NCBI RefSeq assembly: GCF_000220705.2
Contig: NZ_CP023202.1
Coordinates: 3,596,001 to 3,660,000, forward strand
Source of the DNA: Streptomyces xinghaiensis S187
Lineage (GTDB): Bacteria > Actinomycetota > Actinomycetes > Streptomycetales > Streptomycetaceae
DNA: 64,000 bases
Reading direction: 5' to 3'
Part shown: piece after piece, positions 15,144 to 24,495 of the stretch
How positions within the stretch are numbered: the stretch's first letter is position 1
How the letters are laid out: every line of letters begins with the position of its first letter
Translations under genes and position numbers: made by a program
The notes under the pieces: generated by a model
Seen by the model: only the letters and a program-made list of their open reading frames with translations
The model's database searches: none
Told to the model about the DNA's origin: nothing

Positions 15144-16343
15144 ATGACGGTCCTGCAGCAGACCGCCGCGTCCCGCCGGCCGGTCCCGCCGCCCGCCTGG
15201 CGGCCCCGCACCGATCCCGCCCCCCTGCTGCCGGACCAGGAGCCGTTCCGCGTGCTGGGCACGCCCGCGGCCCGCGACGCCGACCCGGCGCTGCTGAAGC
15301 GCCTCTACGCCGCCCTCGTGCTCGGCCGCCGCTACAACACGCAGGCCACGGCCCTCACCCGGCAGGGCCGGCTCGCCGTCTACCCGTCCAGCACCGGCCA
15401 GGAGGCGTGCGAGGTCGCCGCCGGGCAGGTGCTGGCCGAGCGCGACTGGCTCTTCCCCAGCTACCGCGACACCCTCGCCGCCGTGTCCCGCGGTCTCGAC
15501 CCGGTCCGGGCCCTGACCCTGCTGCGCGGCGACTGGCACACCGGCTACGACCCCCGCGAGCACCGGGTGGCCCCGCTCTCCACCCCGCTCGCCACCCAGC
15601 TCCCGCACGCCGTTGGCCTGGCGCACGCCGCCCGCCTCAAGGGGGACGACGTCGTGGCGCTCGCCATGGTCGGCGACGGCGGCACCAGCGAGGGCGACTT
15701 CCACGAGGCGCTGAACTTCGCTGCCGTCTGGCGGGCCCCGGTCGTCTTCCTCGTCCAGAACAACGGCTTCGCCATCTCCGTACCGCTCGCCAAGCAGACC
15801 GCGGCGCCCTCCCTGGCGCACAAGGGCGTCGGCTACGGCATCCCCGGCCGCCTGGTCGACGGCAACGACGCCGCCGCCGTCCACACCGTCCTGGACGAGG
15901 CGGTGCGGCGCGCCCGCTCCGGGGGCGGGCCCACGCTCGTCGAGGCCGTCACCTACCGCATGGAGGCGCACACCAACGCCGACGACGCCACCCGCTACCG
16001 GGAGGCGGACGAGGTCGAGACCTGGCGCGGCCACGACCCGATAGCGCTGCTGGAACGCGAGTTGCGGGAGGCGGGGCAGCTCGGCGACGCGGACGTGGCG
16101 GCCGCGCGGGAGGCGGCCGAGGAGATGGCCGCCGGCCTGCGGGCCCGGATGAACGAGGAGCCGGTGACCGACCCCATGGACCTCTTCGCCCACGTCTACG
16201 CCCGGCGCACCTCGCAACTGCGCGAGCAGGCCGAGCAGTTGCGCGCCGAGCTGGACGCCGCCGAGGAGACGGAGCGGACGGACGGGACCGAGCAGACCGG
16301 CCAGACGGAGCAGACCGAGCAGACGGGGGAGGACCACCGGTGA
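15144..16343 (+). CDS. bkdA: 2-oxoacid dehydrogenase E1 alpha subunit (first bkd cluster)
   Basis: The 399-aa alpha subunit of a thiamine-diphosphate-dependent E1. With E1beta it decarboxylates a 2-oxo acid, most likely the branched-chain ones from Val/Leu/Ile, giving the acyl-CoA primers for branched fatty acids. The ThDP motif GDGGTSEGDFHEALNF runs to VQNN at about residues 175-208; TPLATQLPHAVGLAHA and the EAVTYRMEAHTNADD phosphorylation-loop region also fit. The C-terminus is an odd TEQTGQTEQ repeat tail. CAGGAGGTG eight bases before ATG 15144 supports the start. Automatic tools may call it pyruvate dehydrogenase; the pairing with bkdR and a second cluster favours bkd. I cannot say which copy matches bkdABC or bkdFGH of S. 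avermitilis. Confidence 0.88.
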   Translation: MTVLQQTAASRRPVPPPAWRPRTDPAPLLPDQEPFRVLGTPAARDADPALLKRLYAALVLGRRYNTQATALTRQGRLAVYPSSTGQEACEVAAGQVLAERDWLFPSYRDTLAAVSRGLDPVRALTLLRGDWHTGYDPREHRVAPLSTPLATQLPHAVGLAHAARLKGDDVVALAMVGDGGTSEGDFHEALNFAAVWRAPVVFLVQNNGFAISVPLAKQTAAPSLAHKGVGYGIPGRLVDGNDAAAVHTVLDEAVRRARSGGGPTLVEAVTYRMEAHTNADDATRYREADEVETWRGHDPIALLERELREAGQLGDADVAAAREAAEEMAAGLRARMNEEPVTDPMDLFAHVYARRTSQLREQAEQLRAELDAAEETERTDGTEQTGQTEQTEQTGEDHR

Positions 16344-17392
16344 CCACCGCACCGGCCGCCGAGAGGCCGGCCACCACCACCCGCAGGCCCGCCACCATGG
16401 CGCAGGCCCTCAACCGCGCCCTGCGCGACGCGATGGCCGCCGACGCGGCGGTGCACGTCCTCGGTGAGGACGTCGGCCCGCTGGGCGGCGTCTTCCGGAT
16501 CACCGACGGGCTGGCCGCCGAGTTCGGCGACGACCGCTGCGCCGACACCCCGCTGGCGGAGGCGGGCATCCTCGGCACGGCCGTCGGCATGGCGATGTAC
16601 GGGCTGCGGCCGGTCGTCGAGATGCAGTTCGACGCCTTCGCCTATCCCGCTTTCGAACAACTGCTCAGCCATGTGGCGAAGATGCGGAACCGCACGCGCG
16701 GTGCCATGCCGCTGCCCATCACGGTGCGGGTGCCGTACGGCGGCGGCATCGGCGGCGTCGAGCACCACAGTGACTCCTCCGAGGCCTACTACATGGCGAC
16801 GCCCGGTCTCCACGTCGTCACCCCCTCCACGGTCGCCGACGCCTACGGCCTGCTCCGCGCCGCCATCGCCTCCGACGACCCGGTGGTCTTCCTGGAGCCC
16901 AAGCGGCTCTACTGGTCCAAGGCCGACTGGTCCCCGGAGTCCCCGGAGACCGTCGCCCCGATCGGCCGCGCGGCGGTCCGCCGTACCGGCCGCTCGGCCA
17001 CGCTCATCTCCTACGGCCCGTCCGTGCCCGTCTGCCTGGAGGCGGCGGATGCGGCCCGCGAGGAGGGCTGGGAGCTGGAGGTCGTCGATCTGCGCTCCCT
17101 GGTGCCGTTCGACGACGAGACGGTGACCGCCTCCGTCCGCCGCACCGGCCGGGCCGTCGTGGTGCACGAGGCCACCGGATTCGCCGGCCCCGGCGCGGAG
17201 ATCGCCGCCCGGGTCACCGAACGCTGCTTCCACCATCTGGAGGCCCCGGTGCTCCGCGTCACCGGGTTCGACATCCCGTATCCGCCGCCCATGCTGGAGA
17301 AGCACCATCTGCCCGGTGTCGACCGTGTCCTCGACGCGGTGGCCCGGCTCCAGTGGGAGGCGGACCTCACCGGCCGCGAGGGGGCGCGCTGA
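16340..17392 (+). CDS. bkdB: 2-oxoacid dehydrogenase E1 beta subunit (first bkd cluster)
   Basis: A 350-aa E1beta transketolase-like subunit. The family elements are clear: LNRALRDAMAADAAVHVLGE, DVGPLGGVFRITDGL, ADTPLAEAGILGTAVGMAMYG, the PYGGGIGGVEHHSDSSEAYY segment and the C-terminal transketolase domain (VVVHEATGFAGPGAEIAARV). The first 20 residues are an Ala/Thr/Arg-rich tail before the conserved TMAQALNRAL, so a later start (ATG about 16397) is possible. GTG 16340 overlaps the alpha-subunit stop (GTGA), and its own stop overlaps the E2 ATG (TGATG). Confidence 0.9.
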   Translation: MTTAPAAERPATTTRRPATMAQALNRALRDAMAADAAVHVLGEDVGPLGGVFRITDGLAAEFGDDRCADTPLAEAGILGTAVGMAMYGLRPVVEMQFDAFAYPAFEQLLSHVAKMRNRTRGAMPLPITVRVPYGGGIGGVEHHSDSSEAYYMATPGLHVVTPSTVADAYGLLRAAIASDDPVVFLEPKRLYWSKADWSPESPETVAPIGRAAVRRTGRSATLISYGPSVPVCLEAADAAREEGWELEVVDLRSLVPFDDETVTASVRRTGRAVVVHEATGFAGPGAEIAARVTERCFHHLEAPVLRVTGFDIPYPPPMLEKHHLPGVDRVLDAVARLQWEADLTGREGAR

Positions 17393-19089
17393 TGGCCGCC
17401 GTCCGTGAATTCGCGCTGCCCGATCTGGGCGAGGGGCTGACCGAGGCGGAGATCGTCCGCTGGCTGGTGGAGGTGGGCGACGTCGTCGCCGTCGACCAGC
17501 CCGTCGTCGAGGTGGAGACGGCCAAGGCCATGGTGGAGGTCCCCTGCCCCTACGCGGGGGTGGTCACGGCCCGCTTCGGCGAGGAGGGCACGGAACTCCC
17601 GGTCGGCGCGGCACTGCTGACGGTCGCCGTGGGAGCGGCATCCGCGGCGGGCGGCGACGCGGGCTCCGGCGGCCCGGCCGCTTCCGGGGAGCAGGGGCCG
17701 GAGGGCTCCCGCGCGCCCGCGGCGGGGGACGGGGCGACGGACGGGGCGGCCGGTGAGGGCTCCGGCAACGTCCTCGTCGGCTACGGCACCGGAGCGCCCC
17801 CCGCGCGCCGCCGCCGGGTCCGCCCGGCCACGGGGACCGGCGCCCGCGGCACCACGGGCGCGGGCCGCGCCCCGGCGGCCATGGGGGACACCCGTTCCCG
17901 GAACGGCTCCCGCCCCGCGGGCGGCTCCGGCCGCACCGGGTACGGCGGGACGGGCTTCCGCGAGCCGGGGGTGGAGACCGGCCCCGGCACCACCGCCGGA
18001 CCGGTGCGCGGCGCCGCCCCCGCCCCCGGCACGGCCGGTGCGCCCGGCGCGGGCGGAGGCGCTGCCGGGACGGACGGGCGGGACGGGCCGGTGGCCGTCA
18101 TCTCCCCGCTGGTCAGGCGGCTGGCCCGGGAACACGGCCTCGACCTGCGGCAGTTGGCGGGCTCGGGCCCCGAGGGGCTGATCCTCCGCGCCGATGTCGA
18201 GAGCGCGGTGCGGCGGGCCGCCTCGGGAGCCGGCCCGGTCGCTGCGGCCACGGGACCGGAGACGCCGGCCCTCGCGGAGACACCGGCCCTCGTGGAGCCG
18301 CGCACGGCCGGGACCGGTGCCGCCGGCGGCGGGGAGCCGCCGTCCTCCGCGGCCCGTACGGGGACCCCACCGGCGACCGCGGCGGCCGGGCGGGGCCTGC
18401 GCTCCGAGCGGATCCCGCTGCGCGGCATCCGGGGGGCCGTCGCCGACAAGCTGTCCCGCAGCCGGCGCGAGATCCCGGACGCCACGACCTGGGTCGACGC
18501 CGACGCCACCGAACTGCTGGCGGCGCGGTCGGCGATGAACACCCCGGGGCGCCCCAAGGTGTCGCTGCCCGCGCTGCTGGCCCGGATCTGCACGGCGGCC
18601 CTGGCCGAGTACCCGGAGCTGAACTCGACCGTGGACTCCGCGGCCCGCGAGGTCGTCCGGCTCCCGGTCGTGCACCTGGGGTTCGCGGCGCAGACCGGCC
18701 GGGGCCTGATGGTGCCGGTGATCCGGGACGCCCACACGCTCGGCGCCGCCGCGCTCTCGGAGGAGTTCGCCCGGCTCACGGAGGCCGCCCGCGCGGGCCG
18801 GCTCACCCCCGCCGAACTGACCGGCGGCACCTTCACCCTCAACAACTACGGCGTCTTCGGCGTCGACGGCTCCACACCGATCATCAACCACCCGGAGGCG
18901 GCCATGCTCGGCGTCGGCCGGATCGCCCCGAAACCCTGGGTGCACCGGGGGGAGCTGGCCGTGCGGCAGGTGGTGCAGCTGTCGCTCACCTTCGACCACC
19001 GGGTCTGCGACGGCGGCACGGCCGGCGGCTTCCTGCGCCATGTGGCCGACTGCATAGAGCAGCCGGCCCTGCTCCTGCGCACGCTCTGA
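17392..19089 (+). CDS. bkdC: Dihydrolipoamide acyltransferase E2 (first bkd cluster)
   Basis: The E2 core carries the acyl group on a lipoyl-lysine and passes it to CoA. Residues 1-80 are a lipoyl domain (VEVETAKAMVEVPCPY, lysine of the ETAKA turn). A small E3/E1-binding domain (VISPLVRRLAREHGLDLRQL, near residue 237) and the catalytic domain with FDHRVCDGG at the end complete the order. At 565 aa it is longer than usual because the linkers are large: about 150 residues of Gly/Ala/Arg/Pro between lipoyl and binding domains and about 75 more before the catalytic domain. ATG 17392 shares one base with the E1beta stop. No E3 gene is present in the window. Confidence 0.9.
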   Translation: MAAVREFALPDLGEGLTEAEIVRWLVEVGDVVAVDQPVVEVETAKAMVEVPCPYAGVVTARFGEEGTELPVGAALLTVAVGAASAAGGDAGSGGPAASGEQGPEGSRAPAAGDGATDGAAGEGSGNVLVGYGTGAPPARRRRVRPATGTGARGTTGAGRAPAAMGDTRSRNGSRPAGGSGRTGYGGTGFREPGVETGPGTTAGPVRGAAPAPGTAGAPGAGGGAAGTDGRDGPVAVISPLVRRLAREHGLDLRQLAGSGPEGLILRADVESAVRRAASGAGPVAAATGPETPALAETPALVEPRTAGTGAAGGGEPPSSAARTGTPPATAAAGRGLRSERIPLRGIRGAVADKLSRSRREIPDATTWVDADATELLAARSAMNTPGRPKVSLPALLARICTAALAEYPELNSTVDSAAREVVRLPVVHLGFAAQTGRGLMVPVIRDAHTLGAAALSEEFARLTEAARAGRLTPAELTGGTFTLNNYGVFGVDGSTPIINHPEAAMLGVGRIAPKPWVHRGELAVRQVVQLSLTFDHRVCDGGTAGGFLRHVADCIEQPALLLRTL

Positions 19090-19212
19090 CACGGCCACCC
19101 GTGCCGGTCGGAACGGAACGCGGCACACGGGACGCGGGACGCCGGGCGGGCGGGGGCGCGGGACCGGCCGGCCGGTTGTCCGGGCCGGCCGGCCTCCGGT
19201 GATACTCGGGGC

Positions 19213-20235
19213 ATGACTGTGCTGGTGTACGACGCCGTGGTGCTGGCCGGCGGGGCCGCGAAGCGGCTGGGCGGGGCGGACAAGCCCGGACTGCGGGTGG
19301 GCGGCCGCCCCCTGCTGGACCGGGTGCTGGACGCCTGCCCGGACGCGGCCGGGACGGTCGTCGTCGGCTCGCGCCGGCCGACCGTACGGCCCGTGCGCTG
19401 GACGTTCGAACAGCCGCCGGGCGGCGGGCCCCTGGCGGCGCTCGACGCGGGCGTCCGCCACGTCACCGCCCCGGTCGTGCTGGCGCTCTCCGCCGATCTT
19501 CCGTTCCTGACGGCGGACACCGTACGAGCCCTGCTCACCGCCCTCGACGCGCCGTACACGGAAGCGGGCGCGGACGCCGGCACGGGCACGGGCGCGGGGG
19601 CCGGGATCGCCGCGGCCGCGGAGACGGGCCCGGACAGGGAGGCCGCCGCCCCGCAGCCGTACGCCCGGGCCCGCCGCCCGGAGAGCCCGTACCTCCCGGC
19701 CGGCCCGGCCCGCCCCGACGGCGTGCTGCTGACCGACGCCGACGGCCGGGACCAGCCCCTCGTCGCCGTCTACCGCACCGAGCCGCTGCGCCGCGAACTC
19801 GCCCTGATCGCGGCCGAACACGGTGGCCTCGCGCACCTCCCGCTGCGCCTGCTCACCGCGGACCTGTCGCTCCGCCGTCTGCCGGCCCCCGACCCCGCCG
19901 CGGCGTTCGACTGCGACACCTGGGACCACCTTGCCGCGGCACGGGCCCGCATCAGGGACCATGGGCGGGTGTTGGACGAATGGATTTCCGAAGTCAAGAA
20001 GGAACTCGGCATCGAGCTGGACGTGGACACCGCCGCGCTCCTCGATCTCGCCCGTGACGCCGCCCACGGGGTGGCCCGGCCCGCCGCGCCGCTCACCACC
20101 TTCCTGGTGGGTTACGCGGCCGGTCGTTCCGGGGGCGGTCCCGAACAGGTGCTGGCCAACGTCCGCCGGGCCGAGGCACTCGCCGCGCGCTGGGCCGAGG
20201 AGGCGGGCGAGGACCCGGGGAAGAACACGGAATGA
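19213..20235 (+). CDS. mobA: MobA-type molybdopterin guanylyltransferase fused to DUF6457
   Basis: The N-terminal 250 residues are an NTP-transferase of the MobA type, which attaches GMP to molybdenum cofactor. The signature VVLAGGAAKRLGGADKPGL holds the GTP-binding glycines and Lys; SADLPFLT and GRDQPLVAVYRT follow. A disordered insert lies near residues 115-165. The last 85 residues (VLDEWISEVKKELGIELDVD to the end) are a small helical DUF6457 module. The fusion and the ATGA overlap with moeA place it in cofactor synthesis. Confidence 0.85.
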   Translation: MTVLVYDAVVLAGGAAKRLGGADKPGLRVGGRPLLDRVLDACPDAAGTVVVGSRRPTVRPVRWTFEQPPGGGPLAALDAGVRHVTAPVVLALSADLPFLTADTVRALLTALDAPYTEAGADAGTGTGAGAGIAAAAETGPDREAAAPQPYARARRPESPYLPAGPARPDGVLLTDADGRDQPLVAVYRTEPLRRELALIAAEHGGLAHLPLRLLTADLSLRRLPAPDPAAAFDCDTWDHLAAARARIRDHGRVLDEWISEVKKELGIELDVDTAALLDLARDAAHGVARPAAPLTTFLVGYAAGRSGGGPEQVLANVRRAEALAARWAEEAGEDPGKNTE

Positions 20236-22250
20236 CGCACCGGGGAGCGGACCGCGGTGCAGCCGGCGCCGACCGGGACGTCGACGAGGCCCTCGCGATC
20301 GCCAACGACGGCCCGCCCTCGCCGCGTACGGCCGTGGCACCCTCCGCGGGATCCGCCGCGGAGCCGGCGGCACCTCCCGCCGGGGCACGCCCCGAACCGG
20401 CCGCCGCGGCACCCGGCGGATCGGCCGGACCGTCCGCCGGACCGCTCGCCGGGGCCGACGGCGCCTGGGACCCGTGGGAACGGATCAACGGCGACGGTTC
20501 GCCGGAGGGGGCGGCGTCCTCCCCGGAGGGGGCGGCGCCCGGCGGAGAGCCGGTGGACGGCCACGGTCACGGGCATGGCCACAGCCATAACCACGACCGC
20601 GACCACAACCGCGACCGCGACCGCGATCACGGCTGCCACACCGCAACCGGCGACAGGGAGCCCCCGGTGGGCCACGCCGTACACACCGGAGGGCCGGGCC
20701 CGTCCGGCGCCCCGGGGGCAGGCGCCGGGCACCGGCACGGGGCCATGCCCTGGTCCGAGGCCCGCGCCACCGCGGCCCGCGCGGTGCGCGGTCCGCTGGC
20801 CCCGGAGGTCCGTCAACTCCCGGACGCGCTGGGCACGGTGCTGGCCGAGCCGCTCACCGCGCTGACCGATCTGCCGTCCTTCGACTCCTCCGCCATGGAC
20901 GGCTGGGCCGTGTCCGGCCCGGGCCCCTGGCGGATCGCCACCGGCGGACACGGCGTCCTCGCCGGGGACGACGGGCTCGTACCGCTGGAGGACGGCCACG
21001 CGGTCCGGATCGCGACGGGGGCGCGGGTGCCGCCGGGCACCACCGGAGTCCTCCGCAGCGAGTACGGCGAGATTCGCCGGCGCCCGGCCCGTGGCCCCGA
21101 GGACGGCGGGCACACCGGCGGGAACGGCGCCGGGAACACCGGCACGGGCAGCACCGGCACGGGCAGCACCGGCACGGGCAGCGGCGGCGCGGGCAGCGGC
21201 GGCGCGGGCAGCCGCGGCGGGACGAACCCCCCGACCGACGGCCCCCACGGCCAGGAGCACGGCACCACCGGAGCCCCCGCCCCCGGCGACGCCTCGCTCC
21301 ACACCACCGGCGGCCATACCGTCGTGCCCGGCCAGGACATCCGCCCGCGCGGCCAGGAGTGCCGCAGCGGCGACCGGCTGCTGGCGGCCGGGACGGCGGT
21401 CACCCCCGCGGTCCTCGGCCTCGCGGCCGCCGCGGGCTACGACGAGCTGCGGACGGTCCGCCGCCCGCGCGTGGAGGTGCTGGTCCTCGGCGACGAGCTG
21501 CTGCACTCCGGGCTCCCCCGCGACGGGCGCATCCGCGACGCGCTCGGCCCGATGCTCGGCCCATGGCTGGAGACGCTCGGCGCGGAGGTCACCGGGACGT
21601 ACCGGCTCGGAGACGACGCCGAGGTACTGCACACCGCCGTCACCGCGTCGGCCGCCGACGTGATCGTCACCACCGGCGGTACCGCCGCCGGCCCCGTCGA
21701 CCACGTGCACCCGGTGCTCCGCCGGGCCGGGGCCGAGGTGCTGGTGGACGGCGTCGCCGTGCGGCCCGGCCATCCCATGCTGCTGGCCCGGCTCGCGCCC
21801 GGCCGGCATCTCGTCGGCCTGCCCGGCAACCCCCTCGCCGCCGTCTCGGGGCTGCTGACGCTCGTCGAGCCGCTGCTCCGCGCGCTCTGCGGCCGCGCCC
21901 CGCGCGCCGCCGCGTACGTCCCGCTGGCGGAGGGCGCGCCGGGCCACCCCCGGGACACCCGCCTGGTGCCCGTGGTGCGCCGCACCGGCACCCCGGCGGC
22001 GCCCCCGTCCGGCCGCTCCGGGCACCCCGGCGGACGCGCCCCCGGCAGCCGGGGGACCGCCGCCCGGAGCAGCGGAAAGACCGCCGCGGGGACCGGCCAC
22101 CGGGCGGTGCCGCTGCGCTTCAACGGACCGGCTATGCTCCGCGGGATCGCCGCCGCCGACGGGCTCGCCGTCGTGCCGCCGGGCGGCGCCGAGGACGGAT
22201 CCATGGCGGAGATTCTCGAACTCCCCTGGTTCGAGGGGGAGACCGAGTGA
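20232..22250 (+). CDS. moeA: Molybdopterin molybdenumtransferase MoeA with His-rich N-terminus
   Basis: MoeA inserts molybdate into adenylylated molybdopterin. The catalytic part starts near residue 170 (MPWSEARATAARAVRG) and shows MoeA landmarks: DLPSFDSSAMDGWA, ATGARVPPGTTGVLR, EVLVLGDELLHSG, VIVTTGGTAAG and HLVGLPGNPLAAVSGL. At 672 aa it far exceeds the usual 400-430. Two additions explain this. The first 170 residues contain a His/Asp/Arg cluster (HGHGHGHSHNHDRDHNRDRD) that could bind metal. An internal Gly/Thr/Ser insert near residues 285-360 is coded by tandem repeats. It is coupled to mobA and to the channel gene downstream. Confidence 0.88.
   Translation: MTHRGADRGAAGADRDVDEALAIANDGPPSPRTAVAPSAGSAAEPAAPPAGARPEPAAAAPGGSAGPSAGPLAGADGAWDPWERINGDGSPEGAASSPEGAAPGGEPVDGHGHGHGHSHNHDRDHNRDRDRDHGCHTATGDREPPVGHAVHTGGPGPSGAPGAGAGHRHGAMPWSEARATAARAVRGPLAPEVRQLPDALGTVLAEPLTALTDLPSFDSSAMDGWAVSGPGPWRIATGGHGVLAGDDGLVPLEDGHAVRIATGARVPPGTTGVLRSEYGEIRRRPARGPEDGGHTGGNGAGNTGTGSTGTGSTGTGSGGAGSGGAGSRGGTNPPTDGPHGQEHGTTGAPAPGDASLHTTGGHTVVPGQDIRPRGQECRSGDRLLAAGTAVTPAVLGLAAAAGYDELRTVRRPRVEVLVLGDELLHSGLPRDGRIRDALGPMLGPWLETLGAEVTGTYRLGDDAEVLHTAVTASAADVIVTTGGTAAGPVDHVHPVLRRAGAEVLVDGVAVRPGHPMLLARLAPGRHLVGLPGNPLAAVSGLLTLVEPLLRALCGRAPRAAAYVPLAEGAPGHPRDTRLVPVVRRTGTPAAPPSGRSGHPGGRAPGSRGTAARSSGKTAAGTGHRAVPLRFNGPAMLRGIAAADGLAVVPPGGAEDGSMAEILELPWFEGETE
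21141..21216 (+). repeat. In-frame 15-bp tandem repeats inside moeA
   Basis: Three copies of GGCACGGGCAGCACC or close variants are followed by GGCGCGGGCAGC units. They code a Gly-Thr-Gly-Ser linker and keep the frame, so they are a coding minisatellite, not an array with spacers. Confidence 0.75.
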
Positions 22251-23341
22251 AGCTGCCGAGTTACGACGTCGCCGCGCGGGACGCCCCGGACGCCACCGGC
22301 TTCCGCATCCAGCTGCCGCGCCGCATCGCCGCGCACCCCCTGCGCCAGGTGGCGCGGCGGCTGCTGCTGGCGCTGCTGGTCCTGCTGACCACCGTGATGA
22401 TCGTCTACCTCGACCGCGACGGCTACACCGACAACACCGACGAGAGCGTCGACTTCCTCGACGCCGCCTACTACGCCACCGTCACCCTCTCCACCACCGG
22501 CTACGGCGACATCATCCCGGCCAGCGACAGCGCCCGGCTCGTCAACATCCTGGCGGTGACGCCGCTGCGGGTGATGTTCCTGATCATTCTCGTCGGCACG
22601 ACCCTGGAGGTCCTCACGGAGCGCACCCGTGAGGAGTGGCGGCTGGCCCGTTGGAGGACCCACTTGCGCGACCACACCGTCATCATCGGCTACGGCACCA
22701 AGGGCCGTTCGGCCGTGCAGACCCTGCACGCCAAGGGCCTGCCGAAGGACCAGGTCGTCATCGTCGATCCGAGCAGCAAGGTGATCGACTCGGCCAACGC
22801 CGAGGGCTTCGTGGGCGTGATCGGGGACGCCACCCGCAGCGACGTCCTGCTGCGCGCCGAGGCGCAGAAGGCCCGTCAGATCATCATCGCCACCCAGCGC
22901 GACGACACCGCCGTCCTCGTGACCCTGACGGCCCGTCAGATGAACCGGGCGGCGAAGATCGTCGCGGCCGTCCGGGAGGAGGAGAACGCTCTGCTGCTCC
23001 GCCAGTCCGGCGCCGACGCCGTGATCACCAGCGCCAGCGCGGCCGGCCGGCTGCTCGGCCTCTCCTCCCTCAGCCCGAGCGCGGGCACGGTCATGGAGGA
23101 CCTCATCCAGCAGGGCAGCGGACTGGACCTCGTCGAACGCCCGGTGGTCAAGTCCGAAGTGGGCCGTTCCGTGCGGGAGACGGACGACCTGGTGGTCTCC
23201 GTGCTCCGCGGGCACCGGCTGCTGCCCTACGACGACCCGACCGCGAGCCCGCTGCGCTCCACCGACCGCCTCATCACCATCGTCCGGGCCCGTCCCCGGC
23301 CGCACCCGGCGGAACCGGAGGAGCGCCGGCCGCGGGAGTAG
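22247..23341 (+). CDS. Two-TM potassium channel with RCK (TrkA-N) domain
   Basis: A 364-aa ion-channel subunit. Two transmembrane helices (about residues 38-60 and 103-123) flank a pore loop with the selectivity filter STTGYGDIIP. Next comes an RCK/TrkA-N Rossmann domain (TVIIGYGTKGRSAVQTLHAK, VVIVDPSSKVID, GDATRSDVLLRA) and a TrkA-C-like tail. It should form tetrameric K+ channels gated by ligand binding at the RCK ring. GTG 22247 overlaps the moeA stop (GTGA), so it is translated with the molybdenum cofactor genes although no shared function is known. Confidence 0.9.
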   Translation: MKLPSYDVAARDAPDATGFRIQLPRRIAAHPLRQVARRLLLALLVLLTTVMIVYLDRDGYTDNTDESVDFLDAAYYATVTLSTTGYGDIIPASDSARLVNILAVTPLRVMFLIILVGTTLEVLTERTREEWRLARWRTHLRDHTVIIGYGTKGRSAVQTLHAKGLPKDQVVIVDPSSKVIDSANAEGFVGVIGDATRSDVLLRAEAQKARQIIIATQRDDTAVLVTLTARQMNRAAKIVAAVREEENALLLRQSGADAVITSASAAGRLLGLSSLSPSAGTVMEDLIQQGSGLDLVERPVVKSEVGRSVRETDDLVVSVLRGHRLLPYDDPTASPLRSTDRLITIVRARPRPHPAEPEERRPRE

Positions 23342-23351
23342 CCTCGCGGGC

Positions 23352-24335
23352 ATGTCCATTCACGCGATCACCATCCCCGAACCCGGCGGACCCGAGGCCC
23401 TGGTGTGGGCCGAGGTCCCGGATCCCGTACCCGCTGAGGGGGAAGTGCTGGTCGAGGTGGCGGCCAGTGCCGTCAACCGCGCCGACCTCCTGCAACGCCA
23501 GGGCTACTACGACCCGCCGCGGGGCGCCTCGCCGTACCCCGGTCTGGAGTGCTCCGGGCGGATCGCGGCGCTGGGGCCGGGGGTCGCGGGCTGGGCCGTC
23601 GGTGACGAGGTGTGCGCGCTGCTCTCGGGCGGCGGTTACGCGGAGAAGGTGGCCGTGCCTGCCGGGCAGCTGCTGCCGCTGCCCGAGGGGGTCGACGCGG
23701 TGACGGCCGCGGGCCTGCCGGAGGTCGCCTGCACGGTCTGGTCCAACGTCTTCATGATCGCCCATCTCCGGCCCGGCGACACCCTGCTGGTGCACGGCGG
23801 GGCGAGCGGCATCGGGACCATGGCGATCCAGCTGGCCAAGGCGGCCGGTGCCCGGGTCGCGGTCACCGCGGGCAGCGCGGAGAAGCTGGAGCGCTGCCGG
23901 GAGCTGGGCGCGGACATCCTGATCAACTACCACGAGCAGGACTTCGTCCAGGAGCTGCGCAAGGCAACCGACGGCGCCGGGGCCGACGTCATCCTGGACA
24001 TCATCGGCGCCAAGTACCTGGACTGGAACGTGAAGGCGCTGGCGGTCAACGGCCGGCTCGCCATCATCGGCCTGCAGGGCGGCGTCAAGGGCGAACTCAA
24101 CCTCAACGCCCTGCTGTCGAAGCGGGGCGCGGTCACCGCCACCTCGCTGCGCGCCCGTCCGGAGGCGGAGAAGGCGTCGATCGTCGCGGCGGTGCGCGAG
24201 CATGTGTGGCCGCTGGTCGCGGCGGGCCGGGTGCGGCCGGTCGTGGACCGCACGGTGCCGATGCGGGACGCCGCCGAGGCGCACCGGGCGATGGAGGCCG
24301 GCGGCCACGTCGGCAAGATCCTGCTGGTGCCGTAG
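23352..24335 (+). CDS. NAD(P)H-quinone oxidoreductase, PIG3 family
   Basis: A 327-aa zinc-independent medium-chain reductase. The opening (MSIHAITIPEPGGPEALVWA), AVNRADLLQRQGYYDPPRG, and the NADP-binding LVHGGASGIGTMAIQLAKAAG match the PIG3/quinone oxidoreductase type. The ADVILDIIGAKYLDWN segment also fits. It follows the channel gene by 10 bp on the same strand, so it may be cotranscribed. The physiological quinone is unknown. Confidence 0.9.
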   Translation: MSIHAITIPEPGGPEALVWAEVPDPVPAEGEVLVEVAASAVNRADLLQRQGYYDPPRGASPYPGLECSGRIAALGPGVAGWAVGDEVCALLSGGGYAEKVAVPAGQLLPLPEGVDAVTAAGLPEVACTVWSNVFMIAHLRPGDTLLVHGGASGIGTMAIQLAKAAGARVAVTAGSAEKLERCRELGADILINYHEQDFVQELRKATDGAGADVILDIIGAKYLDWNVKALAVNGRLAIIGLQGGVKGELNLNALLSKRGAVTATSLRARPEAEKASIVAAVREHVWPLVAAGRVRPVVDRTVPMRDAAEAHRAMEAGGHVGKILLVP

Positions 24336-24495
24336 CGGGCCTTCCCGCCGGGGCGGCGGGGAGACGCCCGGTGCGGTGCCGGTGCCGGGCCGGGTGCGCT
24401 GCCGGGAAGGCCCGGGACGGCCGGGATGCCGGGCGGGTCCCCCCGTGTGACGCTGGACACCGTCCTACCGTTTCGGCCCGGGAAGGTGTCCGACC

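Noticed and set aside
19164..19194. CCGGCCGGCC repeat between the first bkd operon and mobA as a terminator
   Set aside because: It is self-complementary in several registers and needs a bulge; a hairpin is possible but not distinct enough to list.
21141..21216. Short regular repeats as a CRISPR array
   Set aside because: They are contiguous 15-bp in-frame units coding a Gly/Thr/Ser linker inside moeA, with no spacers and no cas genes.
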